A stretch of DNA of 46,830 nt, taken from positions 1,599,337 through 1,646,166 of the forward strand of contig JAHNZQ020000004.1 in NCBI GenBank assembly GCA_019155205.2. The letters are read 5' to 3'. The position numbers and the translations under genes were made by a program. The DNA comes from Gracilaria vermiculophylla (lineage: Eukaryota > Rhodophyta > Florideophyceae > Gracilariales > Gracilariaceae). This document shows positions 1 through 11,362 of the stretch, piece after piece. Position 1 is the first letter of the stretch; every line of letters begins with the position of its first letter. Below the pieces are notes generated by a model, which had not been told where the DNA came from, made no database searches, and was given only the letters and a program-made list of their open reading frames with translations.

Positions 1-107
1 GATCTTTGCGATTGTGTAGCCTAGAATGAACCAGATAGTCTCAGTTGTTTAGTACATTTGAGACAAACTAGTTCATTGAGCACTGTGACAATAGAACTCA
101 AAGCTCT

Positions 108-133
108 AATTAAGAGTGGTAATTAAGAGTGGT
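108..133. repeat. Short tandem duplication, 13 bp x 2
   Basis: Two perfect head-to-tail copies of AATTAAGAGTGGT. Nothing else marks this stretch. It is probably a replication-slippage duplication. Confidence 0.8.
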
Positions 134-179
134 ACTGAACATTTAGCGCGCCGTGGTCGGCAAGATATCTTGGGCTAAT

Positions 180-938
180 TTGCTGGAGTCAAATTAGAAC
201 GTCAAGAAATAAAGGCACCCGATCGGAGAATGATCGGAGGAGGGGAAGGCAACTTCCCAAGGGTGCCGGTCTTTGTTTCAGCGAGAGCGCGATTTGGCAC
301 ACATGGTTAACGTGAATAAATACCTTGGGCAGATGAAAGGACTGCAATCGAACAAATTGTTCAAAAAACCCCAAGGCACTATTTGTTAGGCTGAAGTTGT
401 TAGTTCCTTGGACGCTGCATTTAACTTGACTCCCGGCCTACAGTATGGGCAAACAAGAGTAATATCTGGTGTTAGATACTGCACGAATAAATGGGATGCT
501 ATGGTATATCATATGATTGATTAGACTAGTTTGAGGCATAGGCGCGTCTCGTATTCGTCGTATGGCGCAGAAATATTGGCCTGTACGGAAACCGATGATC
601 AAGGTCATAGAATTAAAATTGTTTTAAGGTCTGGTTCAAAATTGAATAGCTTCCAGCATATTTTTAACGGGGACTCAAAAAGATTGTTTGACACTATAAC
701 AACAGTACACAAAGGAAGAGAATTCAGATGAAGACAAACTGTACAACGGACTCGAAACTCGATTGAATTAAGAGATCCGGATGTGATACAATGGATTCCA
801 GGACGGGTTGATATAGCTGACGCATTAACGAAGAGAAACCCTGATTCACACAAGCTCCTAAACTACATTGCAAAGAGTGGGACACTAATGCTATCACGGC
901 AAAAATCGTCTGCATTGAAGTTTGCAACATGGACTTAG
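180..938 (+). pseudogene. Ty1/copia pol 3' end (RT tail and RNase H) relic
   Basis: This is the C-terminal part of a Ty1/copia polyprotein, the end of reverse transcriptase plus RNase H, which degrades RNA in the RNA/DNA hybrid. The clearest block is VSYSSYGAEILACTE near 546-590, a conserved RNase H segment of one copia lineage. Further on come a GDSKRLFDTITT segment around 667-700 and the end motif VDIADALTKR near 810-838. Frame shifts and stops break the gene, among them a TAG near 522 and a TGA at about 729, and the N-terminal part is barely readable before 270. The true stop is TAG at about 936-938. It is a different family from the copia element at 30250-34944: the proteins share only the general fold. 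No LTR of this copy is visible in the window. The call rests on motif order, and copia versus Gypsy is secure from the ADALTKR ending. Confidence 0.8.
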
Positions 939-1645
939 GTTACTTTGAATACCGCTCGAAGCAACCGGGGGATTTGTAAGACGTGAAGATCGCAATAGAG
1001 TACTAGAATAGTTACTTCGAAGGCGTACAAATGTGAACGGTCACAGGTGCAGTGAAATTCATATGCGAAAGAGTGCAAGTCAGAAGAAACAACTGATTAA
1101 TAAGGAGGGAACCATGGATGTGGAGGGGAACAAACCCCAAGGAAGCAACGCACACACTTCGTCCGGACACTCCTGTGCGTGAATCGCTCCCACATCTCAG
1201 TCAGCCCTCTATTGACATGAACGACGATTATGCTCGTCACAAAACAGTGCAGTAATTTTCAAATCTTCCAAAATTTTACTGACGGCCGAGTTGATAGATT
1301 TTTTTATGTTTTCACTTCGCTGAACTTCAAGGACGTTATTCAGTACTTCACGGGATAGCTTATCTATAAAGCAGTTGTACTAGCCATGATAAATAGCTCA
1401 TGCGTGGGATGAGCCCAAAACCTAATGTAGGTTGTGCAGTACAACGCACTGATAGACTTAAAAAAAATAAATCTTCCTTTTATTTTGAACACTTGGCTTG
1501 ACGTCTTTCTTCCATCAAACGTAGTGCTAAATCTGTTCCTGTATAATTTCCTACATCATTCCTACAACATATTATAGTTTTACATCTTTTCTATCTTCAA
1601 CAATAAAAATGTAGATCATGTTTTTCTCTATAAGCTTTTAGAAAC
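939..1645. other. No gene recognised; possible polypurine tract near 1102
   Basis: Downstream of the copia pol relic there is no convincing coding region. A purine run AAGGAGGGAA at about 1102-1111 is placed where a polypurine tract would lie. No matching upstream LTR is in the window, so a 3' LTR cannot be proven. The AT-rich part at 1450-1640 shows nothing I can name. Confidence 0.4.
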
Positions 1646-2199
1646 TGTGGTACTGTCAGTTATTCTTTCGAAGTAGTAGGTCACAACGTCCGTTAGGAGT
1701 TTTTGTTGACGCCAAAGGTGCTTGTTCCTAAAGGTGGTCTCCAGTATTCGCTGTCGCGAGCCGTGGGAATACTTAAAGGGGATCCGCAAACACCAAGCGG
1801 AGGGGGCGGTTCACTGGGCGAACAATGCCCCTACAGAGGCTGCTTTCATGCGACCCGGTAATCGGTGGCTTAGAAACCTTGAGATTATCGACGAGAGTCT
1901 CCAGCCGGAAAAGTAGAAAAAGACTCAAGGGTGCTTGTCTTTACTTCTCCAGAGGTAGAGCTCAACCGGCAGATTAAGTATCGAGCCGGAAGCCCGCCTT
2001 GGCAGGTCTCACTACTGTAGTAACTACCTGCATAATTTAAATAAAATAAATATAAATTCTACCGTCCCTTAAGGATAGTGTAGCGTACGCGGGCAGAGTT
2101 ATGCACAACGTGGTTTAGTGAATAAAATAAGAGCCCTCCTTAGCAATATCACACCATAAAGCCACACCACCATATTTCCTTAGGAGCTACTGTACTAGA
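1646..2199 (-). repeat. 3' LTR of element A
   Basis: 554 bp, a direct repeat of 11363-11916, and homologous to 41612-42164 and (inverted) 40135-40687. The left edge is set by TGTGGTACT, where similarity to the other copies starts. The right edge is set by the shared GTACTA end; the expected terminal ACA is mutated here. Confidence 0.92.
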
Positions 2200-2712
2200 A
2201 ACACCATTTACTAACTTGCACAAGGTCCTCGAGATGCATCCTCCGATTTCTTAATCCCCGAGGTGGTTCCTATCGGTGCTGATGCAAACGCAGCCTCTAG
2301 CGATTGACACATTCTCTCCTTCAGGCATTCCTTCATACTTCCATACTCCTGCACGGCGTACCACCACTGGCTCTTGTTTCATCCCTTGCGGTGTTTGTGG
2401 GCCCTGGTCCTCGTTAACTCGGCTGCGTCTCCTCTTTCTTGGCGTAAACCGTTTGTGCTGCCGCCCCAGTCGGCGGTGTGAGCTTCCGCGCACTCCAGCG
2501 TGTCGTGCGCGGTGCAGGCGTGCATCCTTCGTGGCCGGAGCGTGGGTCAGTCCAGAGTGGACACTGCCTTCCTCAAGGCACGTGACCCTCCTATTCCTTT
2601 GACGATTCTTCTTCGGGGATCACCCGATTCATCGCGTCCGTTTATTACGTCTCCGTGAAGGTGCGTCATCTCATAATCTTCGCGTCCGTGTCTTCTTCGG
2701 CCTGCACTGGAT
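2200..2712 (+). other. Leader between 3' LTR and antisense gene, with conserved upstream reading segment
   Basis: This stretch separates the LTR from the antisense ATG. On the + strand the segment 2282-2602, starting at an ATG, resembles its counterpart in element B (42247-42561) at the protein level. Shared islands include PLAI, SP-GIPS, PARR and PCGV-G. It lies out of frame with the downstream gene in both copies, with different offsets. It could be the true N-terminus broken by indels, an upstream ORF, or an exon before a short intron. I cannot decide. Confidence 0.4.
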
Positions 2713-4803
2713 ATGAATGTACGCCAGGCTATGTTGCTCCATACATCGCCTGTTTCCGGTCTCCCGGTCTCCCCGTGGATTACACAATCGTAGCCTGACG
2801 CGGCTACCTTCTTGGTCGGGCAAATAACCGCGTACCGCTCTCCAAGTGGCGTCAGATCACTCTCCTCAGGTGCTAGAACGCGTTCGGTCGCCATCGATCC
2901 AGCTTCCTACATCTTCGGCATGTCTTCTCCAACTCCGGCGTTTACGTCGCCATCCAATCCTGAGGTGTATCACACCTCGACCGGTGCACCGCTCGGTCCA
3001 GGAGAGCAGCTATACCATCGTATCACGCGGGTCTTCATCGCATTCTATGATAAACACGTAAGTCTCCCGTGCCCCGTGCAGTATTACATCCACCATTTTG
3101 GACCGTATCTCCAGGCGACGCGAATCCGCGTCGTACCGGAGGTTTCGTGGAGCGACCAAAAGCGGATCCGGGTGGAAGCCTATTGCACTCACTGGCCTCA
3201 TAATCCAGTGCACGGTGACAACGCTCCAACCACGCGGGACGCTGCGATACTCCATATCTGAGGTGCGCCGAGAAACGTGAGGTTCAGGCGAGACTCCAGC
3301 TATTTCTTCATATGGAGAGCTCACAACAAAGAGGGTAACGACCAGAAAGCATTGCCGATGGACGATCGGCCCTCACGGTATTGCCTTTTGATCCTCCATG
3401 CGATCGCCTCTGCTCGCTTAGCCGAAATCGATTGGGGATGGACCTTGCGGATGAGCCTCGAGTACGTGCCGCCTTCGGGTAGTTCTATGGTTTGCATAAC
3501 ACATATTTCCACGACATGCCTCCCGGGCAGCGTCTAAAGTACTACCTCAAGGTAAACGACTCTTGGAGGGACCACTGGGTATCCCCGCACCTCTCTGCGG
3601 CGACACCCATGACGTTCGGGTACCACACCTCCGAGGTTCAAGATCTCGACGACTTCCTGGGGCGTTCCATCATGTTGATCGCCTCGACGGAGTTCGTTGT
3701 CGGCATCCTGATGGCTTATCTTCAAGCACCGGACGAGGGCATCACGTCCTATACTCTGTTTCGCGATAGGCGCCTTTACTGGGACTCTTCGCATCAACTG
3801 ACCGCCCAACGTTTACCCCTCTTCTCAGCGTCCATTATCCGGGTCCTACGCTCCTTTGGCCTCCACACCCTTATTAAGGGCACTGCATGGAGTGAATCCG
3901 AGTCGAAGACGCTGCTGGATTATACCCCGCACGTGGTGGGCACTGATACGCCGGGCTTCCTTTTGGTACGACTACGGCGAAGATAAGTTCCACTCCATCG
4001 TGAGAAGTTCTAATGGAGACGATGACGGGCGAGCCTATCCGACCTGTCCCCGTCTACCGCATTCTCGGGTTCTATAGGTGCCACATCTCCAAATACCTGA
4101 CCATAACCCCTTGATGGAGAACCTGGCGCATCCTACACCCCGTCGGTTACCATCTCCGTCCCAGGATATGGGTGCGCCTACTGAGGTGATAACCGCACGG
4201 TCCGCCGCAATACCGGGTGCTGCCGCAGTTGTAGCCGCATTTCCTCTTGTGAAAGAGGACGAGATTGATCCCGTTCTGGTACTTTCGGTCCCTGTGGTGC
4301 AACGCCGACTGCGCAGCATCCCTGCGCCTGTTCTTCAGCCTCGCCTGCGGAGCGTTTCAGTTCCCGCACCGCCGTCACCTCCGGTGTCAACGACTCCCTC
4401 CTTGGCTCTGTCGCACTCCACGGCGGAACCTGTGGAATCCCGTCGAGAAGCCCCTACCCCACCTTGTCTGCAGTCCGCGGCTCCTTCCGTGGCGGTAGTT
4501 GCGCCGTCAACGGAGGTGGCAGCTTCGAGTGCACGATCGGGCGGAATGTCTACTGGGGCTCTGGAAGCTGCCTTCCAGGAGTTTGTGCAGGCGTTCCTGG
4601 TGACGGGCCGTCCCGCTCCGACTTCTCCTGTAGAGGCTCTGCGCGAGGCGCGTGCCTGGGACTTAGAACTCCACAAGGCCCGGGCTGACAGAGCCTCGAT
4701 GGCAGCCATAAAGGAAAGCCTGGCGGAGGTCTTCAAGAGCCAAGCGTTCAGGGCAAGAGCTCGCATCGAAGCGAAGTACACGACGCGATTCGAAAACCAG
4801 TAG
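2713..4803 (+). pseudogene. Antisense gene of element A (unknown ~696-residue protein), decayed
   Basis: This gene runs opposite to gag-pol, between the 3' LTR and the integrase. ATG 2713 and stop 4801-4803 align with ATG 42689 and stop 44777-44779 of element B, and both spans are exactly 2,091 nt. The A copy is dead: TAG near 2791, a 1-nt loss near 3235, TAA near 3335, TAG near 3480, a 1-nt gain near 3968 that restores frame, and TAG 4075-4077. Visible parts are a Ser/Pro-rich N-terminus, a middle region with aromatic-rich blocks such as KYYLKVNDSWRDH and IKGTAWSES, a Pro/Val/Ala-rich linker (about 4260-4540), and a helical charged C-terminus (LREARAW, RASMAA). A possible poly(A) signal AATAAA lies at 4848-4853, just after the stop. 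I recognise no family. Antisense ORFs are known in some plant Gypsy lineages, but I see no clear kinship. Confidence 0.8.
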
Positions 4804-5105
4804 GTGATAGAACCCTGGCGATGGGAGTGAGTTTTCGGTAGCGGCGAAATAAAAGATCCTTCCCTTGGAAAAAAATTTCCATGAACGGTAGTTACAATAT
4901 GCCTAAGCCGTGCCCGCGTGGTCAGGGAAACAAAGTGCAACCGCGGGAGCATGCGAAAAGCGAGCAACAGCATCCTAGAAGCGAAAAAGTGAACTGCAGG
5001 TACGGGATAGACTGCGGAGACGAAAAACAACTCTGGTTGGGGGCCCGTTCTCCCTTTTCTAATCGGAAGCGCCTATATGGAGTGGCTTTCCCGCCCCAAA
5101 TTGGC
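4804..5105. other. Convergent spacer between antisense gene and pol
   Basis: About 300 bp between two tail-to-tail genes. It holds AATAAA on the + strand at 4848-4853, a candidate poly(A) signal for the antisense gene. No other signal is seen. Confidence 0.5.
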
Positions 5106-6770
5106 ATGGTATCGCCTAAGGATGTTCTCCGTGATGTGTTTCGGAGGTTTTTCCGTGTCGTTCTTCCAGGTGTACCCATACCAGCGGACGCGGTACAGTA
5201 TTCCTGCATGGGTTTGTCAATGGGAGACGATATGGTTCACCGCGTAGACCATGTCTCCTTCAGGGGTCATGATGGCAAGTGGGGCCTGCAGCAATGGTTC
5301 ACCGAGACCGGTGGTGCGGTTCTCTTTATTCCGTGGTGTCGTCACTCTTCTGGTGGTTGGATGAGGACGTTCTGCGCGTTGTCCCTGAGTGGGGGTGGCA
5401 GACATTCCTGAGAGGCTGGGCGTCAGGACTTTCGTCACCCTATTACGGAATACGACATCTCGGAGCCCGTTTACCTCAATGGCGACATTGTCTCTATAGG
5501 TGGCCAGGACTTTGTAGGGCCCTGCAGTGGTTGGCGCTAACTTGCGCGTGACGTCTAACGGTTCGTCGGATGTTTCCTCGGGTTTGTCCAGGAAAATCTC
5601 GTCGTCTTCCTTCTGGGGAGGGCCTTCCATAAACTTTGTGTCGAAGTCCTGCTTGTATGTCTTCTGCGAGGCGTTGAGTCTCTCCTTTGAGAAGGAGAGT
5701 GCGTTCTCATACCGCCTTAGTATGGAGCGTTTGGCTTGCGCGCTGTTGGCGCCTGTGGCTCATCCGCCAGGTGCGCCGTGGCGCGTGCCGCAATGACGGC
5801 ACTTGGCGGGATGCGCGAGAGCACCAGATTGAAAAAAGCGGTCCCCGTGGAGCGGTTGACCTCCAGGTTGTATGTATACGTGAGCGGGCCCACATATGGG
5901 TCCCAATCCTTCTGGTGGGCCGCAAAGTAGTGCCTTAGCCTCCAGAAGATGGTCTTGTTGCACCTTTTCGCCTGCCCGTAAGTCAGGGGTGATAAGCAGT
6001 TGTCAACAACTGTTTCATCCCGAGCATTCCGGAGACAGCACCGAAGAGCTTCGCCACGAACCGGGTACCATTGTCAGTGAGGAGGTACAACAGTATCGCA
6101 TACAGGTAAACCTAATGCTCCAGAAAGGCGTCGGCAATCACTGCTGCATTGGTGCTTTGTAGGAGGATGATACGCGTGATTTTCGAGAAACGATCAATGA
6201 TCAGGAGGATAAATCGGTGCCCTCGCTCCATCTTGAGGAGAAGATCTCAGATGTCTTTGGTCACAAACTCCAAAGGTCCTGAAGTGGGGAACAGAGTGAG
6301 TGGCGTCCGGTGTTTCTGTATACTCTCCCTAGCGGCGGCACAGGAGTAGCAATCTACTACCGTTTGGAAGGCGTCATTAGCCATTTTCGCCCAATAGAAC
6401 TTCCCTCCACGTGGAGAAATATATCCGCGATCCCTCGGAGTGCCCGGCGAGTCGAAGATAGTGCGAGAGATATAGCACCCTCTCCCGCAGTCTCGTCCGG
6501 ACCACTGTTTTGGAGAGCTCCATCCAGGGGAGCGCGGCGTACAAGTACACCGTCCCGTTCAACATCAAATGACTACGTTAGACTCCCCATAGTTGCGAGG
6601 CACTCCTTGCACTAGCTATTCGTTCTCTGCTCCTTCCGATACCGTGCTACAGTGATGGGGAGAATCTTTTTCTCCTCCTCAAGAAGTGCTGTCACCACAG
6701 GAAGTCCACTATACCTTCCTCTAGGTTCACAGCATTCCAAAAATTGTCCATCGAATCCTTCTTTCCCGTC
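5106..6770 (-). pseudogene. Element A integrase with C-terminal chromodomain, decayed
   Basis: Integrase joins the cDNA ends to host DNA. In reading order there is a zinc-binding HHCC region (about 6520-6270, with the YLRLAGHSEG block), a catalytic core with the first Asp in a TKDI context (near 6255), the second in TDNGT (near 6060), and a C-terminal SH3-like region (TRKLAP to NRVTKV, 5550-5380). A chromodomain-like tail follows (VNHIVSH to YRVRWYGY, about 5260-5130), which is the mark of chromoviruses and is thought to guide insertion to chromatin. At the expected catalytic Glu position both copies of this family have Lys: here AAA at plus positions 5966-5968 in a GQAKRCNKT context. The frame is broken many times, including around 5970-5990 and at the TGA of 5215-5217. 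Confidence 0.85.
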
Positions 6771-6779
6771 GGCGTCTTA

Positions 6780-8812
6780 GATGACCAGACACGGGATGTT
6801 GTCCTCCAAAGGTGATATGTCTTCGCCCTCGGTGAAGATTTGCGAGAGCGCTTCCGCTGCCTGGTGTTTTATACCAGGACGGTGGACGATGTCAAACTGG
6901 AACTCCGAGAGGCGTAGCCTCTACCTCTCCAGGCGACCGGAAGCATACGTCAAAAATATTATTCACTTCAATGGTGTGTGGTCCGTCCTCAAGGTGAAAC
7001 GCGCGCCTTCCAGGTACGGGCGTAAATGCAATACCGCTCACACGATGGCAAGATATTCGCGCTCCGAGGTGGAGCAGTTCCAATTGGTAGGCGTGAGGCT
7101 GCGACTACAGTATTCGACGGGTTGAAGTCCACCTTCAGATTGCTCCTATAGGAGGGCACATCCGAACTTTTATTTACAGGCGTCCGTGTCCAGCACCATT
7201 CGGCCGTCCTGCTTCGTAATTACCAAGATTGGTGGCTCTACTAGTCTCCTCTACAGGGTGTTAATGGCTTCAAACTCCTCTTCCGTCAAGATAGTTAATT
7301 GCATCGGCTTGTTTTTCTTCAAGAGGCGGTTTAACGGCGCTGCGACGCGGGAGAAATTCGGAACAAACCGCCGGAAGAAATTGCACATCCCCAGGAAGGA
7401 GCGCAGCTCCGTCTGATTTGTTGGAGGGTGATCTTTCTTGATTGCGTCCTGAGTTTCTGTGGAAACCTGTAGGCGGCCCCGGAGCACAACGTGCCCAAAA
7501 TAATTCACCGAGAACTTGAAAAAGAAACATTTCTCCATCTTCAAGGTGAGTCCAGTGTCCTGTAGGAATTGGAGCACGTGCTTCACATGATTGAAGTGCT
7601 CCTCCATGCTGCGGGAGTATATGATGACATCATCAATATACACCAAGGCGTACTGCCACTTCACCTTCGACAGGAATATGTCCACCGCTCGTTGGGACGT
7701 AGCAGGTGCATTCTTCAATGCGAATGGCATCCCTAGGAATCTGAAGATCCCATAGCGAGAGGTGAACGTTGTCTTATTCTCATCGGAGTCTTCCATCTCA
7801 ATTTGCCAGTAGCCGCTGTTGGCCTCCAGCGTGGAGAACACGGACGCATCACCTAAGGAGTCAATGCATTCTATCATACATATCCGGTACAAATCGCGTA
7901 CCGTCACCTCGTTACGCCGTCTGTAGTCAGTAGAAAACCTCAAGGAGCCAAGTTTCTTCTTCACAAAAACCATCAAGGAGGTTCATTCGGAGTTGAAAGG
8001 CTCGATAACGCCCTTCTTCCGCATCCGGTGGACCTCATCACGTTCGAAATCGCGCGCAGGGGGTCCGGCCCTCCTTGGGAGTTGATGTACTGGTTTCGCA
8101 TTAGGTGTGAACTGGATCCTGTGCTTGACCAGGCTAACCTGACCCAGGTGATAAGACCACATATTCTCATGGGCGGAGAGCATCTCTGCTAGCCAATGGC
8201 TATACCCTTCGAACTCTTCGCCATTTTGAAGCTTTTCGTGCCAGGTGCCGGGATTCTCTTCCTCTAGAGGCGTTGAAATCACTTCAGCCTCCGTGGCGGA
8301 GATTGCATCGCGGTCTACGAGATCTTCCACACGGGGAAGTTGAGCTACTCCTGTAGGGGGGGTTGTGCCAAGCGGGCAAAAGTTCCTTTCTGGAGCTATA
8401 ACGGCGAATCCTTCAGGTTGGCGAGGAAAACCCCGAAGGAAATGTTAGGAAATTATTTCCACAACACCGTTTGCAATTATGGAGTGCTGCTTCGTCGTCA
8501 GGTGTGGAATCCCCTGTAGGAATGAAAAGCCGGATGAAGAGCTCTGCACCCAAACGTCGGCTTGACCCCTCGTGGGTATTTAGATGCTCTTCACTACCCA
8601 GAGCTTATTCGACTGCGTCTTCTTTGGAAGATTAGCCACGTGAGGCGCGTTGGCAGCCGGTCCTAGAGCTGCGGACAGGATACCTTCAGGGGCAGCTTCG
8701 TGAAACGTCACCTTCCGCAGGCGTGGGTAGATTGCACGTACATACCAATCCACAAAAAAAGTGTCCTATATGCATTGTGCGGCCAAGTTGGTCGCCACGA
8801 AGAACCACACAT
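6780..8812 (-). pseudogene. Element A reverse transcriptase and RNase H, decayed
   Basis: This part copies the element RNA into DNA and removes the template. From the sense start, 8812-8331 is a broken linker. The RT fingers lie at about 8150-7990 (KPVHQLPRRAGPP and KKGVIEPFNSE). The palm spans 7976-7251, with LGMPFALKNAPATSQ and the catalytic YIDD box (plus 7622-7648, ALVYIDDVIIYS). RNase H follows at about 7230-6830 with the EYLAIV block and ends in HQAAEALSQI (plus 6842-6868), the usual Gypsy tether motif. Motif order RT, RNase H, integrase and YIDD identify Ty3/Gypsy. The palm is open for 241 codons, but the flanking parts contain stops and shifts, so the polyprotein is not made. Confidence 0.9.
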
Positions 8813-9094
8813 TCACCGAGAGGAGCCCAACCAGGGACACAGGGGTATTGCTCCGAGGATGTTTAGTGCTCGACGCGACGCACCGCGCACCGTGGGGAGC
8901 TTGCCCGTCCTCAAGAAGCCGAGAGCAAACCACGGGAGCACGTCGGCGTGCACCAGATTGGGGCCAGCTCCAGTATCGAGGATAGCGCGCACCGTGGTAG
9001 AGACGAGCGGGGAATATCCTATAAAGGCGAAAACTTTGTAATTCTCACGGTGGAGCATGCAAACAGAATCCTCAAAGGTGTCTAAGGGACCCAA
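8813..9094 (-). pseudogene. Element A aspartic protease fragment
   Basis: Retropepsin-like protease that would cut the polyprotein. The active-site triad is seen in the context AILDTGAGPNLV (plus about 8950-8985), the D-T/S-G-A motif, followed by a hydrophobic beta-rich stretch. It sits between gag and RT, as expected for Ty3/Gypsy. The reading segment is 93 codons, close to a one-domain protease monomer that acts as a dimer. The sequence at 9095-9349 joins it to gag and shows no separate gene. Confidence 0.8.
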
Positions 9095-9349
9095 CGGGAT
9101 TGGGAGGCCCGCCGATTCTCCGTCGACGTAGCAGATGACTTCTCCCCTTTTCCTAAAGGCGACCTTTGTGTAGCTGATGCTCTATGGTAAGGAGTCCCGT
9201 AGAGCCTCTACGCGTGGCTCTGAGGGTTTTCCTGGTTGGAGAGCCGTTGAGTTACAGTCGCGGATGGCTTCTGCAATTTTGCATCGATATGCGACGTGTT
9301 CTTCTGAGGTGCAACGGCTTTGATAGCGGCACGTTGCTGGTACAAGTGA

Positions 9350-11240
9350 CTATGGGAAAGGCTGTACTCCTAGTGTAGCGATGTAACCGTAGTTTCCTTG
9401 CAGGGAGCGGATGTCGCGATACGCGGTTCGATAACTTTCGCTCCCCGTTGGTGTATCCTTCAGGTCCTGGAAGTTCTTTTTCCGTTCATGTAAAATGGCG
9501 GCCCTCAATGCCGGCGTGAGAATCATACATTGTACCGGCTCTCGAGACAAGCAAATCTGGCAAGGCAGTGGGTAGCCTAGAGAGTTCGCGCATCGGATAC
9601 TCCTGTAAGATCCTGCCGAGGAGTTCAAAGTAGGAGACGAGAATGTTCTCGTCCTAGACGGTGCTCCCAGAGATGAGGCGAATGTGAGGGTTAGAGCCTC
9701 TTGCTTTCCAACGAACGTGAGCTCGTCGAACGTCTCCGAGGTGCTGGAGTCCAACGTCAGGGCGAATGCCCGACGGGTCCTTGAGGCCGCCGCTTTGTCC
9801 GATAGTGGATCGTGGCTGCGACGAGCGGCACGGTGGGTATCCCTATAGGATTCCGCGAAACGCGCTTGCTCCATACAGGTGGTCTTGGCGTGCGTTGTCA
9901 GGAGATTCTGCACCCTCGCGCGTATCGAGGGTAGGAGTCCCTCGACAATCAACGACTTCAACCGCCGTTCGGAATACACGTTCCCACACCGTACGTCCTT
10001 CGTCCACAGCTTCTGTAACATCTCCGTCTCGCTCACTCCCGTGTTCTGCATATAGGAAGTGACTTCAGCGTCAGCATGGGCTTTCATCTCGTTCGTGGCG
10101 TACCTTTTCAGGAGGAAATTCCCCACCTCCGGGGACGTCGTCAGGATCTCCGTTCCAGGATTATCCACAATGGTGCTCTTCTCCGTGAGGCGCAACTGCA
10201 CCAGCGAGTGTGCTTGGCCTGGGAGGTAGACCTGAAAGCCCATAAGGCGGCACCTTCATGGATACAATTGATATTACACGCTGAACGGAAGCGCGTGAAA
10301 ACGTTTAACACCCGAGATGGGGTCTTCGTCTAAGAACGAATGCTTCTTCATTTGAATATACATGCGGCGCTGGATCTTTGTGAGTCGTTTAGCGACCGAC
10401 ACGTTGTAAAGAGTAAAGCGATCATTCAACCTGTTGGTCTCCTAATCCACTACTTTGGCGAAGAGGTTGTTACGCGTCAGGTCCCGACGGTGCATGGCAA
10501 GATTTCTGAGGTGGATCGGTTTCTCTACGGCAGTATCCTTTCCTCCTTTGGCGTAGGGTGTTGTAGTACCCTGCCCTTCTCTGGCCAGGTCATTTTAGGG
10601 GTCAATAGAAGGAACCTCTCCTGTACGGAAGAATAATATTCAAAGGCCGCTGCGGGGAGCGGCTGCGCGGTTTTGGGAACATTTCTCCGCACTGATAATA
10701 TCGGAGATTACCTCTAGGAAGAGGTCGGAATCCAGCAAAGCATCCACAGCATGGTGAGCGCTATCCATTGCGATTTAATCCACAAAGACGAGGTGGCGCG
10801 CTCGAAAGTGAGCTTCAACACCTGCAGGAATTCTTTCGACGAGCTCGTGTGAGAGCCAATCCGCAAGTCGTGTGGTTAGTGACTCCAGCAGGGAGTTAGC
10901 CTTCGGGTGTTCTCGTCCCTGCAGCTCCTGAGGTGGCAGCTGCGATGCCGTGTGTAGTTCTTTAACCTCAACATCGGCGTTCTGCAGAGGTGTCGCTGGG
11001 GCTTCCGCTTGCCTCCGATCATGCATTCCTCTAAGGCAATTCCTGAAACGCTCCAAAGAGGAGCCAGGGTTCCGAAGGAGAATTTTAGGGTCCTCCAGTT
11101 TGGCTGCCATCTCCTGGGGAGCGCTGCGCGGGCTACGCTCACCGACGGAGTCGGTTTCTAGAGGATCCTGTAGGGGGGTTTCCATTGGAGGTTCTGAGGG
11201 GTGCATAGAGGAGTAGGTCGGGGGGCGATTGTCTTCCACT
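9350..11240 (-). pseudogene. Element A gag, decayed
   Basis: This would be the structural capsid gene. The N-terminal part (11240-10775) matches the gag start of element C at 40800-41290, sharing the blocks ERFRN, DVEV, HTASQ, LQGRE and PAG-EAHF. It ends at a TAA (GAA in C), so this stop is a local mutation. A second long segment, 10243-9350 (297 codons), carries a helical region typical of capsid (RRLKSLIVEGLLPSIRARV) and near its end a cysteine pair CQICLSREPVQC that may be a degenerate nucleic-acid-binding knuckle. The sequence between, 10774-10244, continues the homology to C only in part. Assignment rests on position, pairing with C and composition, not on a named capsid domain. Confidence 0.72.
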
Positions 11241-11347
11241 TCCGGATCACCTTAGGGAAGAATTTCACTGTTAGGGTCCGTTCATTACAAACTAAAAACA
11301 CTGTTCTGCTGCTACTTTTGCAAATCCTTTAGGAAGCTGAACATTAA

Positions 11348-11360
11348 AGTCGGAAGACCA
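11348..11360 (-). promoter_or_regulatory. Primer binding site of element A (tRNA-Tyr-like)
   Basis: Two bases after the 5' LTR the sense strand reads TGGTCTTCCGACT, and the same 13 bases follow the LTR of element C. It would pair with a tRNA ending AGTCGGAAGACCA. The implied acceptor stem starts with a C1-G72 pair and discriminator A73, which is typical of eukaryotic tRNA-Tyr. The tRNA identity is inferred. Confidence 0.7.
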
Positions 11361-11362
11361 GT

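Noticed and set aside
4335..5030. Long minus-strand open frame (231 codons) overlapping the antisense gene of element A, and 44311-44688 in B
   Set aside because: It mirrors the + frame because of GC-rich third positions. Its ends are not conserved between copies and substitutions are spread as expected for a shadow.
10950..11216. + strand frame opposite the gag of element A as a second antisense gene
   Set aside because: Element C is conserved in the gag frame instead, and its counterpart frame is not open; no evidence of + strand selection.
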